A DNA stretch of 59,760 nt from JAXMAF01 sp046350555 (GTDB lineage Bacteria; Planctomycetota; Phycisphaerae; Phycisphaerales; SM1A02), in assembly GCA_046350555.1 (NCBI GenBank), contig JAXMAF010000030.1, forward strand, positions 1-59,760, written 5' to 3'. Numbering within the stretch: position 1 is the stretch's first letter; every line of letters starts with the position of its first letter. The position numbers were made by a program, and so were the translations under genes. This document shows, in pieces, positions 47,238-55,268 of the stretch. The notes under the pieces are model-generated. The model was not told where the DNA came from and did not search any database. It was given only the letters and a program-made list of their open reading frames with translations.

Positions 47238-48167
47238 TCAGTCGACCACGGACGGTCGCGTCTCGCCGAAGTACGTATCGAACGCCGCCTGGTCGAATCT
47301 CCGCGACGCGCGGCCGTCGCGCATCGTGACGGGCTCGATCACGCCCTCCACGGCACTCGCGTCGGCGGCGGTTCCGACGACGTAGAGCACCTTCGTCGCG
47401 CTCTCCCCGAATCGAACGAAGATGCGCCGTTGGCGAACCTCGTCCGGATACGACGCGGTGCTCGCGGTGGCGAGCAACGTGCCGTCGGCGAAGCGCATCC
47501 GGATCGCCGGGTTCTGGTCGTCGATCAGGTTGAACGGTCCCGGCACCGCGCCATGCACGATGGCGTCGGGTGGCGCCGTCAGTTCGAGCGAGCGCACGCC
47601 GGGCGACGGCGCAAGCCCGGTCGGTGCGGTGTCGATGGCCACCGCGACGGGTCCGCGATGGCCATCGGGCAGCACGATCACGATCTCCGGCGGCGGGGGC
47701 GCGAAGAGCGCGAGGCGCACCCGTCCCTCGCCGTCGCCCGTGAACTCGGCCGGGACGACCTCGTGCCCGGTCTGATGGACCTGCGTCTCGTATCCAGCCA
47801 TCGAGATCGCCCACACCACGGGGACGAGCGTGGCCACGCGCATCGTGACGACGCCGTGCTCGTCCGACGTCGCCGTGACCGCGCGGGGCGCGTTGAGCAC
47901 CAGGTAGTCATGCTGATGCCACACGTCGACGACCGCGCCCGCCAACGGCGCCGCGGTGTCGCCGTCGACCACCTGCGCCGTCACCTCGCGATGGCCGTAG
48001 ATCGCGATGCAGCCGGAGTTGAGCAGAGCGCTCGAAACCCCGATCAGCGCGGCGACCCAAGCACCCCCGCATCTCCCGCGAAGCCGCGAGTCGAGCAGAC
48101 CGGTGGCGACGCCGATCGGTGCGACGGTCCTGCTTGTGGCCATGGTTGCGGTCCGGGACGCGGGCAT
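47238..48167 (-). CDS. Exported protein with a carboxypeptidase-regulatory-like (Ig-type) domain
   Basis: A 309-residue protein, probably exported or a lipoprotein: after MPASRTATMATSRTVAPIG comes a hydrophobic stretch (WVAALIGVSSALLNSGC) with a possible lipidation Cys. Then EVTAQVVDGDTAAPLAGAVVDVWHQHDYLVL and TSDEHGVVTMRVATLVPVVWAISMAGYE form a carboxypeptidase-regulatory/CarboxypepD_reg-like beta-sandwich. The rest is beta-rich with no motif. The start at 48167 is taken from TACGCT 5 nt upstream; the longer open frame runs through repeat DNA. Confidence 0.65.
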   Translation of the reverse strand: MPASRTATMATSRTVAPIGVATGLLDSRLRGRCGGAWVAALIGVSSALLNSGCIAIYGHREVTAQVVDGDTAAPLAGAVVDVWHQHDYLVLNAPRAVTATSDEHGVVTMRVATLVPVVWAISMAGYETQVHQTGHEVVPAEFTGDGEGRVRLALFAPPPPEIVIVLPDGHRGPVAVAIDTAPTGLAPSPGVRSLELTAPPDAIVHGAVPGPFNLIDDQNPAIRMRFADGTLLATASTASYPDEVRQRRIFVRFGESATKVLYVVGTAADASAVEGVIEPVTMRDGRASRRFDQAAFDTYFGETRPSVVD

Positions 48168-48172
48168 GGCGG

Positions 48173-48178
48173 AGCGTA
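48173..48178 (-). promoter_or_regulatory. Candidate -10 box (TACGCT)
   Basis: TACGCT on the minus strand, 5 nt (CCGCC) before the ATG at 48167; predicted leaderless promoter, slightly tighter than the common 6-nt spacing. Confidence 0.42.
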
Positions 48179-48187
48179 GTGCGCCGG

Positions 48188-48285
48188 CGCGTCGTCGCGT
48201 TGCCGTGTCGCCGCGTCGTCGCGTCGCCGCGTTGCCGCGGTGGCGCGTTGTCGCGTCGCCGCGTTGTCGCGTCTGTGGCGTCGCA
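48188..48285. repeat. Degenerate GTCGCGTTGCC-type repeat
   Basis: About 100 bases of diverged units built from CGCGTCGTCGCGTTGCCG. Non-coding; it creates long artificial frames. Confidence 0.7.
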
Positions 48286-48388
48286 GAGGCGAAGCGGCCG
48301 CTGCGCTCGACGACCGGCGAGCGACAGGGCGCGCGTCGCACGCGCTGCCTCAGGTGTGCCGTTTGGGGCTTGGTGGCCGGTCGTGGTT

Positions 48389-48484
48389 GCTGGTTGTTGG
48401 TTACTGGTTGCTGGTTACTGGTTGCTGGTTACTGGTTGCTGGTTACTGGTTGCTGGTTACTGGTTACTGGTTACTGGTTGCTGG
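48389..48484. repeat. CTGGTTACTGGTTGCTGG-type tandem repeat
   Basis: Nearly 100 bases of CTGGTT(G/A)CT units (8-9 bp, 16-bp higher order). Its start is identical to the repeat at 33813. Non-coding. Confidence 0.9.
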
Positions 48485-48575
48485 TGTCGTCTCGGGGGTG
48501 CTGCCCGGAGCTTGCTGGCCTGTTCCTTGGCTCGCTCCTCGACTCGCTCGGGACTCGCTCGCGACTCGCTCCGGA

Positions 48576-48676
48576 CATTCGACTCGTCCCCGCTTCAGTG
48601 TGCCGCCCAATGCAAGTGGCCTGCCATGAGCGAGTCCCCGCTGCGGCGCCAGCCGCAGCGGGGACGAGTCGAATGG
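48576..48676. repeat. 19-bp inverted repeat enclosing a 13-bp hairpin at the island edge
   Basis: CATTCGACTCGTCCCCGCT (48576-48594) is the inverted copy of 48658-48676. Inside, GTCCCCGCTGCGG (48634-48646) and CCGCAGCGGGGAC (48653-48665) form a perfect hairpin with a 6-nt loop. The last bases touch the tRNA remnant. Confidence 0.8.
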
Positions 48677-48705
48677 AGCCGGAGGGATTCGAACCCCCGT
48701 ACAAC
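48674..48705 (-). other. tRNA 3'-end remnant (candidate attachment site)
   Basis: On the minus strand the bases GTACGGGGGTTCGAATCCC, TCCGGCTCC, A form a T-arm (GGGGG, loop TTCGAAT, CCCTC), the 3' acceptor strand CGGCTCC and the discriminator A. No matching 5' acceptor strand (GGAGCCG) or anticodon arm with U33 lies in the expected place, so it is not a whole tRNA. Such 3' tRNA copies are left where integrative elements insert. It separates core genes on the left from defence genes on the right. The amino acid cannot be told. Confidence 0.62.
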
Positions 48706-48777
48706 TCGCGAATCTCGCGGAGATGACGCGAGTTTGGCGCAGCGCGCAGCGCCAGGCGCAGCGCGGTCTGCACGGCC

Positions 48778-49635
48778 CTACCTCCGCTCCGTCGACAGCA
48801 GCCGCGTGAGCTCGTGGGCGAACCAGTCGAGATCGGCGCTCCGCGGGCACAGTGGGTGCTCCATGAGCCGCAGGCGACCGAGTCCGGCCGGACCCGCGAA
48901 CAGGTCGTGTGCGGTCGTGATTGCGGTAACGAGCACCGGATCACCGGCATGCTGTGCCGCCATGAGGGCTGCGTTCGCATCCTCGGCTGCGGTGAGCATC
49001 GCGACGATGCGGTAGAGGTCGAGGGCGTGATGTCGGCCCTCGTCCTTGTTCGCGTCGTTCAGTCGGTCACGCAGCGCTCCAAGCTTCATGAGGGCGAACG
49101 GGAACGCCTGCGGCAGCAGCACCTCGCAGGATCGGTTCGCGTTCGTGATTCGATGTGGCAGCGGCGATGCCTCGATTCCGAGGGCATCGTCGGTTGCCCG
49201 AGCGTGCAGTCCGGACGACTTGGCTGGTCGCACGCGCACGCTGTCACGTTCAACTTGCCCGGCGAAGAAACCAAGAGGACCGACCATGAGGTCGATGACG
49301 ACGCGCTTCCCGTCGACCTCTCGCGTGAACTTCATCCACCTGGCGGCGTCATCCACCACGAACCCAAGCCGGTCCAAGGCCGCGCGATGCCGAGTCATCT
49401 CTGCCGCGCTTGCGACCACCTCGGCGCGGAGCATGAGGTCGATGTCCTGGGTGGTCCGAGCCGTCGGCCAGCGATCGATCGGCAGGAGTGTCCGGGCGCC
49501 GGATGCCTGAAGGTGCTGCTGCTTCAGGAAGAGCCCCAGCCCGCCGGCGAGAAGCAGACCGGCGTTGCCGCCGAGGGCTTCGTCCAGATCGATGACCGTC
49601 GTGATGAGCGGATCGCCCGATGCGGTGTCACGCAT
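48778..49635 (-). CDS. AbiEii-like nucleotidyltransferase toxin (module A)
   Basis: A 285-residue nucleotidyltransferase of the AbiEii type, the toxin of type IV-classed AbiE abortive-infection systems. The N-terminal motif LLLAGGLGLFLKQQHL (Gly31-Gly32) and the metal motif TTQDIDLML (Asp64, Asp66) are in place, followed by KFTREVDGKRVVIDLMVGPLGF and the FALMKLGALRDR helix with its Lys. Known AbiEii enzymes use GTP or CTP to inactivate cellular RNA/tRNA and stop growth on phage infection. It follows its antitoxin gene with a 9-nt gap. TAGCGT lies 6 nt before the ATG and includes the antitoxin stop codon TAG. Confidence 0.82.
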   Translation of the reverse strand: MRDTASGDPLITTVIDLDEALGGNAGLLLAGGLGLFLKQQHLQASGARTLLPIDRWPTARTTQDIDLMLRAEVVASAAEMTRHRAALDRLGFVVDDAARWMKFTREVDGKRVVIDLMVGPLGFFAGQVERDSVRVRPAKSSGLHARATDDALGIEASPLPHRITNANRSCEVLLPQAFPFALMKLGALRDRLNDANKDEGRHHALDLYRIVAMLTAAEDANAALMAAQHAGDPVLVTAITTAHDLFAGPAGLGRLRLMEHPLCPRSADLDWFAHELTRLLSTERR

Positions 49636-49644
49636 GGAGGCACG

Positions 49645-50730
49645 CTATCCGATGCTCTTGAGGATGGACTGCCGGATCTCCGTCGCGGCTTCCTGATCGC
49701 GCTTGTCGCCCGCTGCGAGCTCGAGGTAGGTCTGAACGGGCGATGAATACGCGATGCCGGACGCGTCGCGCCGAGCGTCGAAGAACGGGGTCCCATCCTT
49801 CGCCTGGACGACCTCGAGATCCGCGAATCGCTCGCTTTCGCGCCAGAGGCTTCCGGCGATCGCTCGAGCCTTCGCGAGATCGCTGCACCAGGCGAGTGGA
49901 GTGTCGGAGCGCCGGCCAGCCGTGTACCGCTCCTGCGACGACGCGCCGGAGAGGACGAGGCGCGGAGGAAGTGCCTCCGCGTTCACCCGCTTGAAGAGCT
50001 CGGGCAGGTCGTCGCACGCGAGGCGAGTTGTCGCAACGCGAGGGAGGCGCTCGAAGCTCTCGCGAAGTCGGTCGAGCAGGGCATCGGGCTGAACGAGGGA
50101 GATCCTGCCCTCACTCCGACGCACGATCACGTCCTCGGTCATGCGAGCGAGCGCCTTCGATACCGTCGACAGCGCGACTGTCCCTCCGCGCGACTCAATC
50201 TCGGCCTTAATCGCGCTCACGCTCTCGAACTCCCGGCGGCAGAGGAAGACCCGCGGCACGACCGAGGTCGCCCCGCGGTAGGCATAGCGCAACGGCTGCG
50301 ACTCGGGGTATCGGTTGGGCCGTCCGGAGCGTCGCAGGTAGAGGACACCCGGGGCCATTGCCACTCCGTTTCCGCTGAGGTCGAGCCCGGAGACACCTTG
50401 TTCCGCGAGTCGATCGAGCGACGCCTCGCTGAGGTAGGGGACGATGACCATCGGAAGGAGCCCAGTGGTGTCGGCGAATCGACGCGCCTGATCGGCTGCC
50501 CGTTCGAGGGTCGCGGGGGTGCTTCGGCTCTTGGACTCGACGGCAAAGGCGAAGGTGCGGTCGGCCCAGCGGAGGTCGACCTTGAAGTCAGGGCACGGCT
50601 GGCGATTCGACGGGGGCCACGGCTCGACGGAGAGCGAGGTGCCCGGCCCCCATGGAGACTGGAGGGAGCCGAGGATCGCGGCGTCGAAGTTGGAGGGGCT
50701 GAACGACACGGCTTGCCAGTATATCGCCAT
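49645..50730 (-). CDS. AbiEi-like antitoxin/regulator with PD-(D/E)xK-type N-terminus (module A)
   Basis: A 361-residue protein upstream of the AbiEii-like toxin. Residues about 45-150 have a restriction-endonuclease-like pattern: CPDFKVDLRWADRTFAFAVESKSR gives Asp52, Glu65 and Lys67, then LPMVIVPYLSEASLDRLAEQGVSGLDLSGNGVAM. Residues 165-225 form a winged helix (ESVSAIKAEIESRGGTVALSTVSKALARMTEDVIVRR), and the rest is a helical C-terminal domain (PPRLVLSGASSQERYTAGRRSDTPLAWCSDL). AbiEi proteins repress their own operon and neutralise the toxin. The start codon sits in a near-perfect 18-bp palindrome, the likely operator. The nuclease-like domain may be catalytically dead. Confidence 0.75.
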   Translation of the reverse strand: MAIYWQAVSFSPSNFDAAILGSLQSPWGPGTSLSVEPWPPSNRQPCPDFKVDLRWADRTFAFAVESKSRSTPATLERAADQARRFADTTGLLPMVIVPYLSEASLDRLAEQGVSGLDLSGNGVAMAPGVLYLRRSGRPNRYPESQPLRYAYRGATSVVPRVFLCRREFESVSAIKAEIESRGGTVALSTVSKALARMTEDVIVRRSEGRISLVQPDALLDRLRESFERLPRVATTRLACDDLPELFKRVNAEALPPRLVLSGASSQERYTAGRRSDTPLAWCSDLAKARAIAGSLWRESERFADLEVVQAKDGTPFFDARRDASGIAYSSPVQTYLELAAGDKRDQEAATEIRQSILKSIG

Positions 50731-50747
50731 TTTCCGGCACCGGAAAA
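50730..50747. promoter_or_regulatory. Palindromic operator of AbiE module A
   Basis: TTTTCCGGCACCGGAAAA: 8-bp arms around a 2-nt centre, directly at the start codon of the AbiEi-like gene (its A is the first base of the ATG on the minus strand). Probable binding site of that protein. Confidence 0.65.
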
Positions 50748-50853
50748 CAGGCCAGAACTATCAAAATGCCGCCGGTAGGACTATGGCTCCATCGCGACGC
50801 CCGGTACGTGTCCACCCGCCCACGCCTTGACGGCCGAAGCCACAGCGCATAAA

Positions 50854-50873
50854 ACCTCAAAAGATTTGAGGGT
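50854..50873. promoter_or_regulatory. Palindromic operator of AbiE module B
   Basis: CCTCAAAAGATTTGAGG: 6-bp arms with a short centre, in a wider AAA/TTT-flanked context, 7-8 nt before the ATG at 50880. Different sequence from module A's palindrome but the same placement, as expected for a separate AbiEi protein. Confidence 0.6.
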
Positions 50874-50879
50874 TTGTGC

Positions 50880-51509
50880 ATGGCCTACCGAGACACCAAA
50901 GCCGCCGTCCGGGCGCTCGCCGAGATTGCCGTCACCCAAGGGGGCTACTTCTCCGCCCGCCAGGCGGGAGAGGCGGGGTATGGCTCCTCGCACCTGCGAT
51001 ATCACCTTGCCGCAGGCAACTTCGAGCGCGCGGGTCACGGGCTCTACCGCATCCCGACGCTCCCTCGCGCGGAGCACGACGACCTGCTGCGTCTTCGCTT
51101 CTGGAGCCGCGATCGGGAAGACCGGCCGCAGGCGGTCGTCTCGCACCAAACCGCGCTGCGCTGCACGAACTCGCCGAGTTCATCCCGACACAGATTCACC
51201 TGACGGTACCGACGATATTCCGCAAGCGCCCGCCGAAGGGCTGCACGCTGCACAAGGCCCTGGTGCCGGCATCGGACGTCAGCGAGATCGACTCGCTGCG
51301 GGTCACGACGGCCTGCGAACGCTTCGTGATCTGGCGAGCGACGCAACGATGCCGACGGAGCAGTTTCAGCGAGCCGTCGAGGCGCGCCGAGCCGCGGTCT
51401 CATTCGGCGATCACAGACAAGTGAGCTCACGGCGATCCGTCGCGCGTCGACCTCCCCCCACACTGAGCGGGCAAGCAAGGCCGCTCGGTCGAAGCGGAAG
51501 AAGGCATGA
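50880..51509 (+). pseudogene. AbiEi-like antitoxin, broken by at least three frameshifts (module B)
   Basis: The N-terminus is a clean AbiEi winged-helix domain (KAAVRALAEIAVTQGGYFSARQAGEAGYGSSHLRYHLAAGNFERAGHGLYRI). At about 51163 the frame changes (SHQTAL continues as ALHELAEFIPTQIHLTVPTIFRKRPPKGCTLHKA), at about 51310 again (LRTLRDLASDATMPTEQFQRAVEARR), and at about 51385 once more into ELTAIRRASTSPHTERASKAARSKRKKA and the stop. Read across these shifts, the protein is complete and ends on an ATGA overlap with the next gene. It is either a decayed gene or a place of sequencing/assembly errors. Confidence 0.72.
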
Positions 51510-52379
51510 GCCAGTCGTACACGAATGCCGCCGCGTTTCGCCAGTGCGCTCGAGACACGGATTCGCTCGCTCGCGGAAGAACGCGGCGTCCAGATCCAAG
51601 GTCTGCGGCTGAAGGTTGCCATCGAGCGCCTGCTTGCCCGTCTTTTCCATGGCACGGATCCACCGTGGCTCTTGAAGGGTGGCTATGCGATGGAGCCCGG
51701 TTCCGTCCGCGCGCCGGACGACGCGCGATGTCGATCTGACCATCAGTGAGGTGGTGCCGCCAGAGCCGCTCGCGGCGAAGCTCATCGAGGTCCACGAGGG
51801 CCTCATGTCCGCTGCTGCGCAGAACCTGGGCGACTTCTTCGAGTTCGCCATTCCGCCGGCTCGAAGCGAACTCACTGCGGCGCCGGGCGGGGAGGCGTGT
51901 TCAGCGTGGTCGCCAAGGTCGCGGGGCGCGAGTTCGCCCGATTCCACATCGATGTCGGCTTCGGGGACGGGGTGGTCGGTGAAGTCGAAGCTGCTGGCGG
52001 GCGAGGACCTCCTCGCATTCGCCGGGGTAGCACCGGCAAAGGCGGTCGCGATCCCTGGGCGCAGCAGTTCGCCGAGAAGATCCACGCGTACACGTTCCCG
52101 TGGACCGACCGCGTGAACATGCGATCGCGAGATCTCGTGGATCTCATCCTCCTGATCGAGAGAGGAGGACTCGACACTCCGACCGTGCGCGACGCCGTGG
52201 TCGAGACGTTTCGACGGCGAGCGAGGCATGAGATCCCGCAGGAGCTGGCGGCGCCGCCGGAGCCGTGGCGCGGTGAGTTCGCCGCGATGGCGGCCGAAGT
52301 CGGAATCTCGGCTCGCGACATCGACGCCGCCATCGACGTGCTCCGCGCGTACTGGGCAGCGCTCCGGCCGTTCGACTGA
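51506..52379 (+). pseudogene. AbiEii-like toxin, broken by several frameshifts (module B)
   Basis: Starts as MSQSYTNAAAFRQ, then in other frames ALETRIRSLAEERGVQIQGLRLKVAIERLLARLF and PPWLLKGGYAM (motif I Gly-Gly), RTTRDVDLTISEVVPPEPL (metal motif DVD), ARFHIDVGFGDGVVGEVE, KLLAGEDLLAFAGVAP, and finally QQFAEKIHAYTFPWTDRVNMRSRDLVDLILLIERGGLD with a full C-terminus. At least five single-base frame changes are needed between 51545 and 52070. All conserved parts remain, so loss must be recent or artefactual. It belongs to the nucleotidyltransferase AbiEii/AbiGii group. Confidence 0.72.
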
Positions 52380-52956
52380 GTCGACGCCGGCTCCCGATCC
52401 GGGTCCCACCGGCCAGATTCCGGCTGCGGACCACGCGGTGGACGCGGACGGCCCCAAGGGGGTGCAGTGGATGCTGGGGCATGGGGCGGCCACCGGAGCG
52501 ATCGGACAAAACGTCGGTAGACACGAACCACTACCGACGGATTGGATCGACAGATGGTGGCACTTGCCCCCAGGCAGGGGGCGGACTCTGCGATTGGCAT
52601 CCGCGACGAAGTTCGCGGTCAGGGCGAGCTTGGCGGCAGGATCCAAGCAGACGCGGTTGGCAGCGGAAAGGGCGCCCGCCGGGATTCCGACGCCGACGGA
52701 ACCGACGAAACCGACCGTTGCACCGTCGCGAGCGGGGTTCGGCCGAGGTTTCGTCAGTGTCGGACGCTGGCCACGGGTCCTCCCGGGCCGAGATCGAATC
52801 CTGATCCCCGTGGGAACACCTCCGATCGGCCACTGAGTTTGTTGCGTCTGTCCGAAGCTGTGCCAAGGCGCTCCAAGTGGGGGCCCGGCCGTCCGCGCGG
52901 GCCTCCACGCCGATCGACCGCTACGCGCCGCTGACATGCGGTCGCCATCACAGCAA
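52380..52956. other. About 580-base gap; nothing firmly recognised
   Basis: No frame here has a domain or start I can support. A short stretch at about 52455-52490 reads KGVQWMLGHGAATGA and faintly recalls the C-terminus of tyrosine recombinases (VQxxLGH), so a decayed integrase is possible but unproved. Confidence 0.35.
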
Positions 52957-52985
52957 TTGACAACAACTGGGACGGGGCGTTCAAT
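52957..52985 (+). promoter_or_regulatory. Promoter of the restriction-modification operon (TTGACA-17-TTCAAT)
   Basis: A perfect -35 TTGACA at 52957-52962, a 17-nt spacer and -10 TTCAAT (52980-52985). The expected start lies at about 52992, next to the GTG at 52994 of the HTH gene. Confidence 0.6.
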
Positions 52986-52993
52986 GCCTTTCC

Positions 52994-53254
52994 GTGGCTG
53001 CCTCGCGACGATCACCAGGTCCGCGCCGCGCCCCTGCCGGGGCCGTCGGTGACCCTCCATCCTCCGCTGCGGTCCTCACCGTCGACGACCTCGTCGCCTA
53101 CCTGAAGCTGCCGAAGTCCACGGTCTACAAGCTGGCCCAGGAGGGCAAGATCCCCGGCCAGAAGGTGGGTCGCCATTGGCGCTTCCACCGATCGGTGATC
53201 GACCGCTGGCTCGGGGCGACCACGGAAGATGCCCCGCAGAGGACCACCGAATGA
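52994..53254 (+). CDS. Excisionase-family helix-turn-helix DNA-binding protein
   Basis: An 86-residue protein. Residues 28-73 are a MerR/excisionase-type winged helix (HTH_17): LTVDDLVAYLKLPKSTVYKLAQEGKIPGQKVGRHWRFHRSVIDRWL. Proteins like this often sit at the head of type I restriction operons or act as recombination directionality factors. The GTG at 52994 gives a Pro/Arg-rich leader peptide before the domain; the true start could be slightly downstream. It precedes hsdM by 30 nt and may control the operon. Confidence 0.8.
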   Translation: MAASRRSPGPRRAPAGAVGDPPSSAAVLTVDDLVAYLKLPKSTVYKLAQEGKIPGQKVGRHWRFHRSVIDRWLGATTEDAPQRTTE

Positions 53255-53284
53255 GCTCGATGCCGACTGGTCAGGAGACCCGCC

Positions 53285-55268
53285 ATGCCTGACCACAACT
53301 ACTTCGCGAACCTCATCTGGCAGATCGCCGACCTGCTGCGTGGTCCGTACCGTCCGCCGCAGTACGAGCGCGTCATGCTTCCCATGACGGTGCTCCGCCG
53401 ATTCGACTGCGTGCTCGCGCCGACCAAGGCCAAGGTGCTTGCCGAGCACGCGCGGTCCAAGGACAAGTTCAAGGGCGAAGCCCTCGATGCCCGGTTGAAC
53501 AAGGCGGCGGGCCAGCGGTTCCACAACCACTCGCCGCTGGACTTCGAGAAGCTCAAGGGCGATCCCGACCACATCGCCCAGCACCTCGACAGCTACATCA
53601 AGGGCTTCTCGGCCAACGTCCGCCGTATCTTCGACTTCTTCGAGTTCGAGAGCGAGATCGAGAAGATGCGCGAGTCGAGCATCCTGTTCCTGGTCATCTC
53701 GAAGATCTGCGACGTCGACCTGCATCCCGACCGCGTGCCCAACGAGCAGATGGGGCTCATCTTCGAAAACCTCATCCGTCGCTTCAACGAGCTGGCCAAC
53801 GAGACCGCGGGCGACCACTTCACGCCGCGCGAGGTCATCCGGCTGATGGTGAGCATCCTGTTCATCCAGGACGACAAGCTGCTCGCCACGCCGGGCACCG
53901 TGCGCAAGCTGCTCGACCCGGCGTGCGGCACGGGCGGCATGCTCGCCGAGCGCAGAACTACCCGCGCGACCACCACGGCCGGCGAGGCTCTACGTCTACG
54001 GGCAGGACTACAACAAGCGAGCGTTCGCGACCGCCGCCTCCGACATGCTGATGAAGCAGGTCGACCACAACGGCAGCGGCGACAACATCCGGCTCGGCGA
54101 CAGCTTCATCGAGGATCGTTTCGCCGGCGAGACCTTCGACTACTTCCTCACCAACCCGCCCTTCGGCGTGGACTGGAAGAAGCAGCAGAAGGAGATCGAG
54201 CGCGAGCACGAGAAGCAGGGCTTCGCCGGGCGTTTCGGCGCGGGCCTTCCGCGGGTGAACGACGGCGCGCTCCTCTTCCTCCAGCACATGATCGCCAAGT
54301 TCGAGCCGGTGCGACCGGCCGAGCAGAAGCACGGGTCGCGCCTCGCCATCGTCTTCTCGGGCTCGCCGCTCTTCACGGGCGGGGCCGGCTCGGGCGAGAG
54401 CGATATCCGCAAGTGGATCATCGAGAACGACTGGCTCGAGGCCGTCGTCGCCCTGCCCGAGCAGATGTTCTACAACACCGGCATCGGGACCTACGTCTGG
54501 ATCGTCACCAACCGCAAGGAGAAGCGGCGAAAGGGGAAGATCCAGCTCGTCGACGCCCGCGACTTCTGGACCGCGGGCGGCAGCGAGGAGAGCAAGCGCA
54601 GTCTCGGCGACAAGCGCCGGCACATCGCGGGACCGCAGATCGACGAGATCGTCCGCCTCTACGGGCGCTTCCTCGATGGAGAGAAGTCGAAGATCTTCGA
54701 CAACGCCGACTTCGGCTACACACGCGTCACCGTCGAGCGCCCGTTGCGGCTCACGTACCGGATGACGACTGAAGACAAGTCCCGGTTCCTCGACGCCTGC
54801 CCGCACCTGCTCGACGACGTGGCGGCCCTCGACAAGGCGCTCGGTCGCACGCCCATCGCTGATTGGAACGCCGCGTGGGAGAGGATCGAGGAGGTGCTGC
54901 ACAAGCGTCGCTCGCGCTGGAAGGCCACTGAGCAGAAGCTCTTCCGCAGCCTGTTCGGCGTGAAGGACCCGACCGCCGAGCCCGTGCGGAAAGGCGGGCG
55001 GGACGACGACTACGAGCCCGACGCCGACCTGCGCGACTTCGAGAACGTGCCGCTCAAGGAGGACATCGACGCCTACTTCGAACGCGAGGTGCGGCCGCAC
55101 GTGCCGGACGCGTGGATGGACCGGAGCAAGGACAAGGTCGGCTACGAGATCAACTTCAACCGCCACTTCTACAAGTACGTGCCGCCGCGTCCGCTTGAAG
55201 TGATCGATGCGGAGCTGAAGCAGGCGGAGGAGGAGATTCTGCGGCTGTTGCGGGAGGTGACGGAATGA
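53285..55268 (+). pseudogene. hsdM: Type I restriction-modification DNA methyltransferase HsdM, frameshifted
   Basis: The N6-adenine methyltransferase subunit, about 660 residues if read through. AGGAGA precedes the ATG. The first 222 residues hold the HsdM_N helical domain (ANLIWQIADLLRGPYRPPQYERVMLPMTVLRRFD), NEQMGLIFENLIRRFNELANETAGDHFTPREVIRLM and motif I DPACGTGGMLAE. Between about 53953 and 53985 two single-base losses shift the frame (restored: RLYVYGQDYNKRAFATAASDMLMKQ). The rest, with the catalytic motif FLTNPPFGVDWKK and a complete C-terminus to LLREVTE, is intact from about 53985. The break lies just after the SAM-binding motif. It might be a real inactivation or a sequence error; downstream genes are whole. 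The stop overlaps the hsdS start (ATGA). Confidence 0.88.

Noticed and set aside
48389..48484. CRISPR-like regular repeats
   Set aside because: Units are 8-9 bp with no unique spacers and no cas genes; it is a simple tandem repeat.
48674..48780. A complete tRNA gene on the minus strand
   Set aside because: Only the T-arm and the 3' acceptor strand fit; no complementary 5' acceptor strand and no anticodon loop with U33 is found in range.
52455..52490. Tyrosine recombinase C-terminus (KGVQWMLGHGAATGA)
   Set aside because: The match is short, the catalytic Arg/His/Tyr context is missing and the flanks are not integrase-like; left as a weak possibility only.
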